This document shows positions 43,871 through 54,535 of a stretch of DNA of 64,000 bases, piece by piece. How positions within the stretch are numbered: position 1 is the stretch's first letter; the number at the start of each line of letters is the position of its first letter. The notes beneath the pieces were generated by a model that did no database searches, was not told where the DNA came from, and was given only the letters and a program-made list of their open reading frames with translations. A program made the translations under genes and the position numbers. The stretch is from JBBAFB01 sp041655595 (lineage in GTDB: Bacteria > Bacillota > DULZ01): positions 6,071 to 70,070 of the forward strand of contig JBBAFB010000001.1 in assembly GCA_041655595.1 (NCBI GenBank). Direction: 5' to 3'.

Positions 43871-44011
43871 ACAAAAAAGGTTGCTGAAGGGAGGCTGCTC
43901 ATTACTTATTCATATTAAATGCATCCCCGAGGGTCCTGCCGGCCCTTCAAAGCCTGAAATAGCCCCGGTGGCATTCCAATAATAAATCAGTTAAAAAGCA
44001 TTTCAGCAACC
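43871..44011 (-). ncRNA. Unidentified structured intergenic RNA with terminator-like end
   Basis: On the minus strand GGTTGCTGAAA (44011-44001) can pair with TTCAGCAACC (43888-43879), closing a domain of about 130 bases, and the closing stem is directly followed by TTTTTT. The interior holds G/C-rich blocks able to pair (GCCACCGGGGC, GAAGGGCCGGCAGGACCCTC). It sits inside an operon between the lipoprotein stop and the membrane protein start. I could not match it to a known riboswitch. It may be a regulated terminator or an elaborate attenuator that lowers expression of the last gene. Confidence 0.5.
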
Positions 44012-44024
44012 AAAATCATTTCAG

Positions 44025-44795
44025 CTAATTTAGCTTTTCTACGTGGAAAAAACCAGCTAATTTATCTGCATTATCTAACACAAAAGCTGCCCTTTGATTC
44101 CAAGTTTTTTGCCAACTCTTTAATTGGGATTCGGTTACACTGGGATCGTCAGCCCCGATCTTTGCCTGTAACACTTCTAAATCGGGAGTATTAGGCGGTT
44201 GAGCCAGCATTAAATTATAAATAACTTCAACCTTTGCACCAGTGTCTCTCCTTTCCCAAATCCACTTCATTTGCGGTGGCGGAGTACCCGATGGCGCATC
44301 GGGATAAATGAGCAAATCCCTTCTATTGTATTTTTCTCCGAAGGAAGACCCCGGGAAGCCCGAGTCGGCAGTGGCCCCTGTTATAAACTCAAAGATATCT
44401 CCAAAAACCCCCACATACCACTCGTTCGCCGGTCCCGGCGCATGAATGATAATTTGTCCCCTCTCGGGAACCTGCCCATCGGGATACAAAGCCGCCAGGG
44501 CCTTTTTTGTGATACTCCAAGCCCCCGCGGTAGCCGCACAATGGTGGCCGGCAAATTTAACTACCTCTTGATAAAAATAAGGTATGGGCCCATCCACTTG
44601 TCCCATAATCTCAAGAAATTGATCTCTCATCATAATCGGCTCTTCCTGATTAATTGCGGCTACCTTAAAATAACTGTAGGGTGCCTCTTGGCCGCTGCCC
44701 ACTACGGGAGCTTTTGCTTGCGAACTGCAACCTGTAACCGCTAAGGCCAAAACTAACATGCAGGCAAACAGGACTGATAAGCTGTTTCTTTTCAT
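44025..44795 (-). CDS. FmdE-like lipoprotein
   Basis: A 256-residue lipoprotein: signal peptide with lipobox LAVTGCSSQ, then a domain resembling the FmdE family (formylmethanofuran dehydrogenase subunit E-like) with VVKFAGHHCAATAGAW and KALAALYPDGQVPERGQIII. The GHHC element corresponds to the metal-binding GHxC of FmdE proteins. Residues GVFGDIFEFITGATADSGFP follow, and the C-terminal part has no recognised domain. It would be tethered outside the membrane. The ATG start has AAGGAGGGG upstream. Its partners are the FeS proteins upstream and the membrane protein downstream; substrate unknown. Confidence 0.75.
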   Translation of the reverse strand: MKRNSLSVLFACMLVLALAVTGCSSQAKAPVVGSGQEAPYSYFKVAAINQEEPIMMRDQFLEIMGQVDGPIPYFYQEVVKFAGHHCAATAGAWSITKKALAALYPDGQVPERGQIIIHAPGPANEWYVGVFGDIFEFITGATADSGFPGSSFGEKYNRRDLLIYPDAPSGTPPPQMKWIWERRDTGAKVEVIYNLMLAQPPNTPDLEVLQAKIGADDPSVTESQLKSWQKTWNQRAAFVLDNADKLAGFFHVEKLN

Positions 44796-44895
44796 AAAAA
44801 ACCCCTCCTTATTAAGTAAACTTTTACTTTTTTTGATCATTTTTTAATTTCACCTCCTTTTTTATAAGCTAAATTTTCATCGCAGCGATGCAATT

Positions 44896-45687
44896 TTAAA
44901 TTTTAGATAACAACTCCTCCCCCTTGTTTTGGGGCGGCTTCTTTTTGTCAAACACGCTGACAACTTCGATGGCATTTTTTGTACAACTTTCTACACACTG
45001 CAGGCAAAAATTACATTCATCATTTCTAACTAAACCAACTTCAAAAAGTTCCGGACATAAAATGTCCATTTGATTATTTTTACATTCTTTTAAGCATCTT
45101 TTGCACGTAACACATTTGTCCGGGTTTATCTTCAAACGATAGATCTTAAATTTAGCGATTAATCCCAAAAGGGCTCCCACCGGGCATAAATACTTGCACC
45201 AAAAACGCCTTTCATAGGCCTCGGCCAATAGTAAAAAAAGTAATACCAAAAGCTCAGGGCTTAGAACTAAACCACGGAAACTAACCGCTCTACAAGCTAC
45301 CCCTATTGGACAGATCGAGCAAAACACTGCATATCTAAAAATTGCAGCACCCAGTATAATCGCGGCTAACAATCCGTATTTGATATTTCTGCTTTCCAAG
45401 GGCAGCCTTCTGCTTGTTCTCGGAACCAGTTTGCCCCCATGTTCCAGGATTGTTCCTATGGGACAAATCCAGCCGCAAAAGAGTCTGCCGGTTAGGATTG
45501 TCACGATTATTAATACCAAGGAAGAAACAAGGGCTGCCAGTAAAAATAAACGGGTAGCTGCCATTGTTTGCAAAACTCCCAAGGGACAGGAGACAAAGAT
45601 TACTCCCATTTTCAAAGAACAAAATGCTCCCACGGCAAACAGCATTATAAATAAAAAGATCAACTGAACACTGTGTCGAAACTCCAT
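44896..45687 (-). CDS. NapH/RdhC-like polytopic ferredoxin
   Basis: A 263-residue membrane protein with about four to five helices carrying the 4Fe-4S binding_5 motifs FCGWICPIGT, FCSICPIGVAC and WCKYLCPVGALL, then two cytoplasmic 4Fe-4S clusters (CVTCKRCLKEC, CNFCLQCVESC). The layout is that of NapH/NosR/RdhC-type proteins that pass electrons across the membrane to an outside acceptor. The start follows AAGGAGATG. It begins 4 bases after the stop of the NapG-like gene. Confidence 0.88.
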   Translation of the reverse strand: MEFRHSVQLIFLFIMLFAVGAFCSLKMGVIFVSCPLGVLQTMAATRLFLLAALVSSLVLIIVTILTGRLFCGWICPIGTILEHGGKLVPRTSRRLPLESRNIKYGLLAAIILGAAIFRYAVFCSICPIGVACRAVSFRGLVLSPELLVLLFLLLAEAYERRFWCKYLCPVGALLGLIAKFKIYRLKINPDKCVTCKRCLKECKNNQMDILCPELFEVGLVRNDECNFCLQCVESCTKNAIEVVSVFDKKKPPQNKGEELLSKI

Positions 45688-45691
45688 TTTG

Positions 45692-46315
45692 TCATCTCCT
45701 TGATTGCCTTTTACTTGCATCCAGCCTAAGCTCAAAGGCAGGGCAGGTATAAGCACAAAGCCCGCAACCGTCGCAAACATCTGCAATGATCTTTGGAAAT
45801 CTTAATTTTAGATCACCGGAAACTGAAAATCTGCCCGTTTCGAAAATGTGATCCTCATCCTCAATAATGGCTTCCAGTTCACATAAATCAAAACACCGAT
45901 CACAAAATTCCCCATTTGAAAGCACACATTTTTCCGGATCAAGATATGCAGTTCCAATTCCCAATTGGTCAAGGGTAGTTCTTTGCAGAACTCGGGTAGG
46001 ACAAACAAGAGTACATTCCAGACATCTGGCACAATAATTATCCGGGGAAGCGAAATATGGTAAACCCACATTGCTATAGCCATCCCGCAAGGTCATCGCC
46101 TTTAAAACGCCTGTTTGGTGGTTTCTGCAGACATCAATACAAATTCCGCAGCGAAGGCAGCCGGTAGTAAAAGCTTCCTCATCTATCGCCCCCGGAGGCC
46201 GCAAAACCGGTTCCTCGGCACCGGCAATCTTCTTTTTGGATAAAGCGAAAAAGCCTAAAAAAAATAAAGTTGTGCTACTTGCAAATCGCAAAAATACGCG
46301 CCTTGAAAAGTCCAT
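45692..46315 (-). CDS. NapG-like Tat-exported four-cluster ferredoxin
   Basis: A 207-residue protein with a twin-arginine leader (FSRRVFLRFASSTTLFFLGF) and cysteine motifs for about four 4Fe-4S clusters: CLRCGICIDVC, CARCLECTLVC, CDRCFDLC and CDGCGLCAYTC. It resembles NapG and would work on the outer face of the membrane with the NapH-like partner, forming an electron relay from the quinone pool. No nap reductase is in the window, so the final acceptor is unknown. Confidence 0.88.
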   Translation of the reverse strand: MDFSRRVFLRFASSTTLFFLGFFALSKKKIAGAEEPVLRPPGAIDEEAFTTGCLRCGICIDVCRNHQTGVLKAMTLRDGYSNVGLPYFASPDNYCARCLECTLVCPTRVLQRTTLDQLGIGTAYLDPEKCVLSNGEFCDRCFDLCELEAIIEDEDHIFETGRFSVSGDLKLRFPKIIADVCDGCGLCAYTCPAFELRLDASKRQSRR

Positions 46316-46466
46316 TGTTTACTTCCTCCAATAATTAACTCGCCAAGGGAATTAAATGCATACTTCCCGCTTCTAAAAAACCTTGCCGATCAGCTTAGTG
46401 ACAATCCGCACAAGCTTTTTGATAGCTTACCTGACCTAAGAGTATGCCAAGACAAAGTCATGGACC

Positions 46467-46480
46467 TTGATCCAGATCAA
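46467..46480. promoter_or_regulatory. Perfect FNR/CRP-family binding palindrome
   Basis: TTGATCCAGATCAA matches the FNR consensus TTGAT-N4-ATCAA. It lies in the 398-base gap (46316-46713) between the divergent NapG-like gene and the Crp/Fnr gene. Toward the FeS operon a -10-like CATACT at 46446-46441 would place the centre near -40, as at class II activator sites. On the plus side a TATAAT at 46570-46575 may serve the regulator gene. No gene was found in the gap. Confidence 0.75.
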
Positions 46481-46713
46481 GTTGAGTTTAAAAGTTTTAA
46501 TAATTATCTGTGCAGTTTGTTTGACTTTACGATCATCAAAAATTATTTCCTAAATCTTGAAATAGATGTTATAATAGTTTTAAGTTTCACAATATATTTA
46601 TCCTCACTTCGGAACTATTATAAAAATTGATTGCTTTGCTTTCTGTGCCGGCTAAAATAGCGATCGAATACTATATTAGCTTGGAAAAATAAGTAGAGAA
46701 ACGGAGTGGTATC

Positions 46714-47397
46714 TTGAACAGTGAGCTTGTTTTAAAACTATCCCAATCTGCTGTTTTTAGAAAGGTTAGAAAAAGCGACTTGGAAGCCTTGAGCAAACTG
46801 GCTATTAAAAAAACGTACCAAGCAAGACAAGTTATCTGTTCCTGTAATGATTTTTTCCCTTATGTTCTGGTGGTGGATCAAGGTTGTGCCCATGCTTCAA
46901 TGATTTCCGACAAGGGACAATCTTTAATTGTCCGCTCACTTAAATCCGGTGATACCTTTTGGGGACACGCGGTAATTGATGGAGGACCTACACCGGGAAC
47001 TTTAGCGGCCGCGGTGAACGACACCAAAATTTATTTGTGGCACAAAAACCATCTGATACCAATCCTGAAACAAAACCCTGATGCCCTTTGGGAAACACTA
47101 GAGGTCCTTATGAGAAGGATGAGACAAGCTGCTTCAACTATTGATCAGTTAGCCTTTAATGATGTGTTAACAAGACTTGCTAACCTCATTCTTAACGAGT
47201 ACCGTCACGCGGGGGGAGTGGCCAAGCTGCGTCGTTCTTTAACACTCGAGCAGATGGCCGCCATGGTTAACAGTAACCCCGAGGTGGTCTGCCGCCTGTT
47301 GTATCGGATCAGTGAAGAAGAAATCATTGATATTAATAGAAATGAATTGCTTATTCGGGATGTAAAAAAACTACAGGATTTGGCCGGAATCCCCTAA
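46714..47397 (+). CDS. Crp/Fnr-family transcription regulator
   Basis: A 227-residue regulator with an N-terminal cyclic-nucleotide-type beta roll (VLVVDQGCAHASMISDKGQS, LKSGDTFWGHAVIDGGPTPG), a dimer helix (RRMRQAASTIDQLAFNDVLT) and a C-terminal winged helix (LTLEQMAAMVNSNPEVVCRL). The recognition helix has E-x-x-C-R in place of the usual E-x-x-S-R that reads TTGAT. Cysteines 42, 44 and 58 lie in the sensor part, but no FNR-type four-cysteine set is seen. TTG start behind GGAG. It probably acts on the palindrome upstream. Confidence 0.9.
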   Translation: MNSELVLKLSQSAVFRKVRKSDLEALSKLAIKKTYQARQVICSCNDFFPYVLVVDQGCAHASMISDKGQSLIVRSLKSGDTFWGHAVIDGGPTPGTLAAAVNDTKIYLWHKNHLIPILKQNPDALWETLEVLMRRMRQAASTIDQLAFNDVLTRLANLILNEYRHAGGVAKLRRSLTLEQMAAMVNSNPEVVCRLLYRISEEEIIDINRNELLIRDVKKLQDLAGIP

Positions 47398-47413
47398 CAA
47401 AATTGCGAAAAAC

Positions 47414-47448
47414 AAAAAACCGCTTCCGGACTAAGGAAGCGGTTTTTT
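47414..47448. terminator. Bidirectional terminator
   Basis: AAAAAACCGCTTCC and GGAAGCGGTTTTTT form a GC-rich stem with T runs on both strands, between the convergent Crp/Fnr gene and the Cys-rich gene. Confidence 0.93.
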
Positions 47449-47459
47449 CTGACATTGCC

Positions 47460-47906
47460 TTAAACAAGGCATTGGCTCTTTAGGGAAAATTCCATTGAGC
47501 AACCCTCATCAGTAGGTTTTACATCCACAAACCAGACATTACAAGCCAACCCTCGACTGAGAGTAAACATCAAGAAAGGATCAATGGGACATAGACTGTA
47601 ACCGTTCTTTTTTTTACAACTGCCGTTAGCTTCTTTTAATTGACAACCCTTAATATTTACCAAAATATCACTACTATCAATTATATTTAGCTCTAGGTTT
47701 TGGCAAAAGGGAAATTCCTTTAAAAATGCCTCGTTTAATAAGGCACTTATTTCTTCGTAAGACAAAGGAACCCCGAGCTCTTCCTCAAACAGCTCCTCTG
47801 TTAAGACCCAGGCCATTTTTGCCCTGATATTGTCTATTTCCTTACCCGTTGCACAACCTAGAACCTTTAAATATTTATCCATCAATACCCTTTCTCGCCC
47901 TTCCAT
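47460..47906 (-). CDS. Cysteine-rich protein of unknown function
   Basis: A 148-residue soluble protein with eight cysteines, not recognised as a known family. The N-terminal half is helical (EIDNIRAKMAWVLTEELFEE), and the C-terminal half holds most of the cysteines (VNIKGCQLKEANGSCKKKNG, SLCPIDPFLMFTLSRGLACN, TDEGCSMEFSL). The spacing might allow a metal or FeS site or a ligand-binding fold of the V4R kind; neither is proven. ATG start behind GGGGGTAGCC. Transcribed alone between U32 peptidase and the terminator. Confidence 0.65.
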   Translation of the reverse strand: MEGRERVLMDKYLKVLGCATGKEIDNIRAKMAWVLTEELFEEELGVPLSYEEISALLNEAFLKEFPFCQNLELNIIDSSDILVNIKGCQLKEANGSCKKKNGYSLCPIDPFLMFTLSRGLACNVWFVDVKPTDEGCSMEFSLKSQCLV

Positions 47907-47994
47907 GGCTACCCCCCTCTAAACCGGTTATTTTTTCGGTTTTTATAAAATACGCTACTATTTTGAATTTATCCTTGTTTTGATATTAAAATAT

Positions 47995-49209
47995 TTACAA
48001 ATAACGCCTTAAAAGAGTATTAGCCGCCAAGGGAACGGGAGCTTCAATATAAACCTTTTGTTGAGGGTGACGGGCCGCCTCCAAAGGTAGCCCACCTTCA
48101 TCAAGGAGACGACCCAGTTCAAAAACAATATTTTCACCTTGCGGTTGAAGCAACTCCAATTTATCTCCTAATTTAAAAAAGTTTCTCTGTTCCACTAAAA
48201 CTTCGCCCTTGTTTTCCCCATTTAGAACTATTCCCACAAAATCAATTACTTTCCCCTCTTTAGTGGTTTTTTCGGCACCCTGAGGTCCCTTAGCTTCATT
48301 AAAATAGAAGCCTGTGGTAAAGCCCCGATCCGATACCTTCATCAATTCTTCATGCCAAAGGGGATCAAATTGATAGGCCTCCCTCTTTTCCCAAAACTGA
48401 TCCAAGGCCTCTCGATAGACCTTAATTACAGTTGCTACATAGTGAATGCTTTTCATCCTGCCTTCTATTTTCCAGCTTGTCAGTCCTAACTGAGCCAGCT
48501 CGGGGATATGATGAATCATGGCTAAGTCTTTGGAACTTAAAATATAAGTTCCTCTTTCATCCTCTTCTATAGGCAGAAGCTCACCGGTTCTGGTCCCCTC
48601 AACCAGGCTGTAACGCCAGCGACAGGGATGGGTACAGGCACCCCGGTTGGCACTTCTGCCTGTCCAATAACTGCTTAAAAGACATCTCCCGGAATAGGCC
48701 ATGCACATTGCTCCATGAACAAACGCTTCTATTTCAATTTCTGCCCTTTTTTTAATTTCTTTAATTTCTTGAATTGCCAACTCCCTGGCCAGAACAACTC
48801 TGCTGACACCAAGGGTTTGCCATAATTTTATACTTGCCCAATTGGTAGTATTAGCTTGAGTACTTAAATGTATTTTTAAACCCAGATTTAATTCTTTAGC
48901 AAGTAAGATGATACCCGGGTCCGATATTATCAAACCGTCAACTCCCAGATCCGCTAATTTTTTGAGATAAGCCGGTAAGTGCACCAAATCATGGTTATGG
49001 GCAAAGATATTGATAGTCACATAGACTTTTTTACCATAACGATGGGCAAATTCTATACCTGAGGCCATTTCATCGTGGCTAAAATTGCCTGCACCTGCAC
49101 GCAAGCTATAAAGTTGCCCTCCCAGGTAAACAGCATCGGCACCATAAGCGAAAGCAATTTTTAATTTCTCCGAGTTTCCCGCCGGCGCTAATAATTCCGG
49201 TTTTTTCAA
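47995..49209 (-). CDS. U32 family peptidase-like protein (TrhP type)
   Basis: A 404-residue U32 protein: KKPELLAPAGNSEKLKIAFA at the start, ADAVYLGGQLYSLRAGAGNF, the family stretch EIEAFVHGAMCMAYSGRCLL, and cysteines in NRGACTHPCRW. C-terminal part includes GRMKSIHYVATVIKVYREAL. Related proteins (TrhP) act in 5-hydroxyuridine formation on tRNA with prephenate, rather than proteolysis. TTG start behind GGAGGAAACTAA. It follows mltG by 21 bases. Confidence 0.9.
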   Translation of the reverse strand: MKKPELLAPAGNSEKLKIAFAYGADAVYLGGQLYSLRAGAGNFSHDEMASGIEFAHRYGKKVYVTINIFAHNHDLVHLPAYLKKLADLGVDGLIISDPGIILLAKELNLGLKIHLSTQANTTNWASIKLWQTLGVSRVVLARELAIQEIKEIKKRAEIEIEAFVHGAMCMAYSGRCLLSSYWTGRSANRGACTHPCRWRYSLVEGTRTGELLPIEEDERGTYILSSKDLAMIHHIPELAQLGLTSWKIEGRMKSIHYVATVIKVYREALDQFWEKREAYQFDPLWHEELMKVSDRGFTTGFYFNEAKGPQGAEKTTKEGKVIDFVGIVLNGENKGEVLVEQRNFFKLGDKLELLQPQGENIVFELGRLLDEGGLPLEAARHPQQKVYIEAPVPLAANTLLRRYL

Positions 49210-49230
49210 ATTAGTTTCCTCCACAGTAAA

Positions 49231-50301
49231 TTATTTTTCGTTGGCGATTCTTTTGGCGGCACTTTCGTGTTCAGCTAAAGTCTTGGAAAAATAATGAGAA
49301 CCATCTTTTTCAGCTACAAAAAACATATAATCTACTTCAGCGGGATACAAGGCCGCTTTCAAAGACGATTTTCCGGGGGAGGCAATAGGCCCCGGAGGTA
49401 ATCCGCCGTACTTATAGGTGTTATAAGGGGATTCTATTTCCAAATCGCTATACAGCAAAATTTCCTTAGGCTCATCCAGCAGATACTGGACTGTAGCACA
49501 AGATTCTAGTAACCATTTTGCCTTTAAGCGATTATAAAATACCCCGGCAATTATTGACCTTTCCTCATCAAGCTTTCCTTCCTTCTCAATTATGGAGGCC
49601 ATGGTTACTAGCTCTAAAACCGATAAACCTAGTTCCCGCGTTCTTGCCTGCATCTCGGCATCATAAATTTCCCCAAAACGCCTAAGCATGGTATTGATAA
49701 TTTCTTCTGGCGGGGCATTTTCTTTAACTTGATAAGTATCGGGAAACAAAAAGCCTTCCAACCATTGTTCACCTTGAGGCAAGTCCTCTAAAAACCCATA
49801 AGCAAATCGGCTGCTGTTTACCGTCTTAAAAAAGTCCTTGCTGCTTACCAGTCCCTTATCCTCCAGCCTGGCCGCTATTTGTTTTAAATTAAACCCTTCG
49901 GGTATGGTAAAGGAAATCGAAGGCCCTTGGGTAGATTTGGTCAAACTAAGAGCTATTTTCTCTAATGACCAAGAAGCATCCAGGTTAAAAATGCCCGCCT
50001 TTAAATCCTGATCCAAACCCTTAAAACGGGTAAAATAATAAAATAAATTTTGACTACGGATTAATTTGTGGTCCGCTAATATTGCCCCAATTTTTTTAGA
50101 GCTAGCCCCTTTAGGTATTTCAACCTGCACTAATGCAGAACTTGCGGAAACAGGCTTTAACTGATTGGCAATAATTAAAGACCCACCGAGGGCACAAGTA
50201 AACAGCAACAACAGCCCGAGTAATATAATAGTTGTTTTTTGGGCTTTTTCTTTTCCAGCACCTTTTATTTCATGTTTAATTAGTTGTTTGCTTGTTTCCA
50301 A
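49231..50301 (-). CDS. mltG: Endolytic murein transglycosylase MltG
   Basis: A 356-residue protein with a short cytoplasmic part, one membrane helix (TTIILLGLLLLFTCALGGSL) and the YceG domain: a LysM-like part (VEIPKGASSKKIGAILADHK), catalytic Glu in VTMASIIEKEG and the conserved GVFYNRLKAKWLLESCATVQ and YNTYKYGGLPPGPIASPGKS. It cuts nascent glycan strands and sets their length. TTG start with GGAGG nine bases upstream. Confidence 0.93.
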   Translation of the reverse strand: METSKQLIKHEIKGAGKEKAQKTTIILLGLLLLFTCALGGSLIIANQLKPVSASSALVQVEIPKGASSKKIGAILADHKLIRSQNLFYYFTRFKGLDQDLKAGIFNLDASWSLEKIALSLTKSTQGPSISFTIPEGFNLKQIAARLEDKGLVSSKDFFKTVNSSRFAYGFLEDLPQGEQWLEGFLFPDTYQVKENAPPEEIINTMLRRFGEIYDAEMQARTRELGLSVLELVTMASIIEKEGKLDEERSIIAGVFYNRLKAKWLLESCATVQYLLDEPKEILLYSDLEIESPYNTYKYGGLPPGPIASPGKSSLKAALYPAEVDYMFFVAEKDGSHYFSKTLAEHESAAKRIANEK

Positions 50302-50372
50302 TTTAGAAACCTCCACATATGTAGTCTGGACTAATTATAACAGTTCTTGTCAAAATTAAACAGTTAATTAGC

Positions 50373-50394
50373 AAAAAACCGCCTTTTGGCGGTT
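50373..50394 (-). terminator. Terminator behind the DUF1292 gene
   Basis: AACCGCC-AAAA-GGCGGTT followed by TTTT on the minus strand, just after the DUF1292 stop. Confidence 0.85.
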
Positions 50395-50401
50395 AAATGT
50401 A

Positions 50402-50656
50402 TTATTCTTTGCTCATGGCATCCCAAACTTGGGCCACCATACTCCATTCCTCGTCATCCTCTATCTCATAAAGCACCTCTTCGCCATTATCATCTACTTC
50501 AATTTTAAGCACCAGGGCCTCCTCTGTGTCTTCTTCTTCAGGCATCAGAACTGCATATTTTTGTCCCTCTACTTCAAAGGCCTCAATTAAAATAAAATTA
50601 AAGGTATTACCTTCCTCATCAACTAATTCAATGATATTTTCAAAATCCTCAACCAT
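50402..50656 (-). CDS. DUF1292 protein (YrzB-like)
   Basis: An 84-residue very acidic protein with the DUF1292 pattern: NIIELVDEEGNTFNFILIEA, EVEGQKYAVLMPEEEDTEEA and VLYEIEDDEEW. Function unknown. It is regularly found between ruvX and mltG in Bacillota, as here. Start at ATG behind AAAGGGTGAT. Confidence 0.88.
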   Translation of the reverse strand: MVEDFENIIELVDEEGNTFNFILIEAFEVEGQKYAVLMPEEEDTEEALVLKIEVDDNGEEVLYEIEDDEEWSMVAQVWDAMSKE

Positions 50657-50734
50657 ATTAATCACCCTTTCGGCTAGCTTTATCATATCATACTTAATAA
50701 ATCACCAGCATGTCAAACCATTTTTCTGTTGGTG

Positions 50735-51145
50735 TTAAACTTTACTATTTAAATAGCTTTGTAAAATTACAGTGGCAGCCATTTTATCTATTACCTTTTT
50801 CCTTTTGGCCCTTTTCACATTAGCATCAATTAATACCCTTTCAACCTCCATGGTGGATAATCTTTCGTCTTGCAAAATGACTTCTAGATCAAGGGCCGAC
50901 TCCAATACTTTTTTAAACTCCAAGGTCCTTTCCCCCTGGGGACCAATGGTGCCATTCATATTTTTAGGAAAACCCAAAACTATTTGTTCTACCAAATAAT
51001 TTTCAGCCAAGCTTTCTAATTCCTTCAAGTCTTTTTCTAAATCAATCCTTTTAATAGTAGTTACACCCTGAGCAGTCAACCCCAAGGGGTCGCTGATAGC
51101 TACTCCAATTGTTTTTTCTCCCAAATCTAAACCCATATAACGCAT
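50735..51145 (-). CDS. ruvX: Putative pre-16S rRNA nuclease / Holliday junction resolvase YqgF
   Basis: A 136-residue RNase H-fold nuclease: [17 protein letters not shown] with catalytic Asp, [37 protein letters not shown] and [16 protein letters not shown] with the final Asp/Lys set. The family processes the 16S rRNA 5' end and was first proposed as a resolvase. ATG chosen behind AAAGGCGG. Confidence 0.93.
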   Translation of the reverse strand: MRYMGLDLGEKTIGVAISDPLGLTAQGVTTIKRIDLEKDLKELESLAENYLVEQIVLGFPKNMNGTIGPQGERTLEFKKVLESALDLEVILQDERLSTMEVERVLIDANVKRAKRKKVIDKMAATVILQSYLNSKV

Positions 51146-51164
51146 TCCCAACCGCCTTTAATCA

Positions 51165-51197
51165 TAAAACCCCGACACTGAAAGCATAGGGGTTTTT
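51165..51197 (-). terminator. Possible terminator between ireB and ruvX
   Basis: AAACCCC and GGGGTTT pair over a loop of about 14 bases and are followed by T residues on the minus strand. The loop is long, so termination may be partial; the downstream genes show no separate strong promoter. Confidence 0.5.
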
Positions 51198-51202
51198 AAA
51201 AT

Positions 51203-51463
51203 TTATTCGATGTGTAAATATTCCTTCAGCAACTCCTCCAGCAATTCATCTCTTTCCATTTTTCTAATTATATTTCTTGCATTATTATGACTGGTAATAT
51301 AAGCGGGATCACCGGACAGAAGATAACCCACCAACTGATTAATAGGATTATAGCCTTTTTCTTGCAAGGCTTCATAAACCGTTACCAGAACATTTTTGGC
51401 CCTGGATACCTCATCCTTACTGACCTTAAACATCATTGTATGCCCAAAATCGTCTTTTGCCAC
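51203..51463 (-). CDS. IreB-family regulatory phosphoprotein
   Basis: An 86-residue protein: [13 protein letters not shown], then [20 protein letters not shown] and [20 protein letters not shown], which are diagnostic of IreB (YrzL). In enterococci IreB is phosphorylated by the kinase IreK and affects cephalosporin resistance. The GTG start is behind GGGGGTGG and gives the usual family length; longer versions begin in non-conserved sequence. It lies between alaS and ruvX as in other Bacillota. Confidence 0.9.
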   Translation of the reverse strand: MAKDDFGHTMMFKVSKDEVSRAKNVLVTVYEALQEKGYNPINQLVGYLLSGDPAYITSHNNARNIIRKMERDELLEELLKEYLHIE

Positions 51464-51578
51464 AGTGCCACCCCCATTGTCTGTAATAGTTTCTCCAATT
51501 AGCAAAGATTTCTCCACTAAAAAACAAATACCTTTTTCTTTTAGGTTAATAAACAATTATAATTTTATCTTCAATCTA

Positions 51579-54299
<2,721 letters not shown>

Positions 54300-54359
54300 T
54301 CAGTGGGCAATTATCTGTGCTGATGCTTACCCATTTTAAATACCTTTTACATAAAATTT

Positions 54360-54389
54360 ATTATACATATAAGTATTAAAGCTTGTCAA
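54360..54389 (-). promoter_or_regulatory. SigA promoter of alaS
   Basis: TTGACA and TATAAT on the minus strand with an 18-base spacer, about 130 bases ahead of the alaS start. The 308-base gap 54228-54535 holds this promoter and leader and nothing else I can support; no T-box sequence was found. Confidence 0.8.
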
Positions 54390-54535
54390 TTAAAGGTAGC
54401 AGATACATTGTAAAGTGTTTTAGTTCACCTTACTTCAGCTGATCCAACAGTCTGTTAATTAGCACCGTCAAATTTAACTTAATGTTATAATATCACAAAA
54501 ATACCCAAACTTCTAAACATTTTCTCGCCAAAAAC

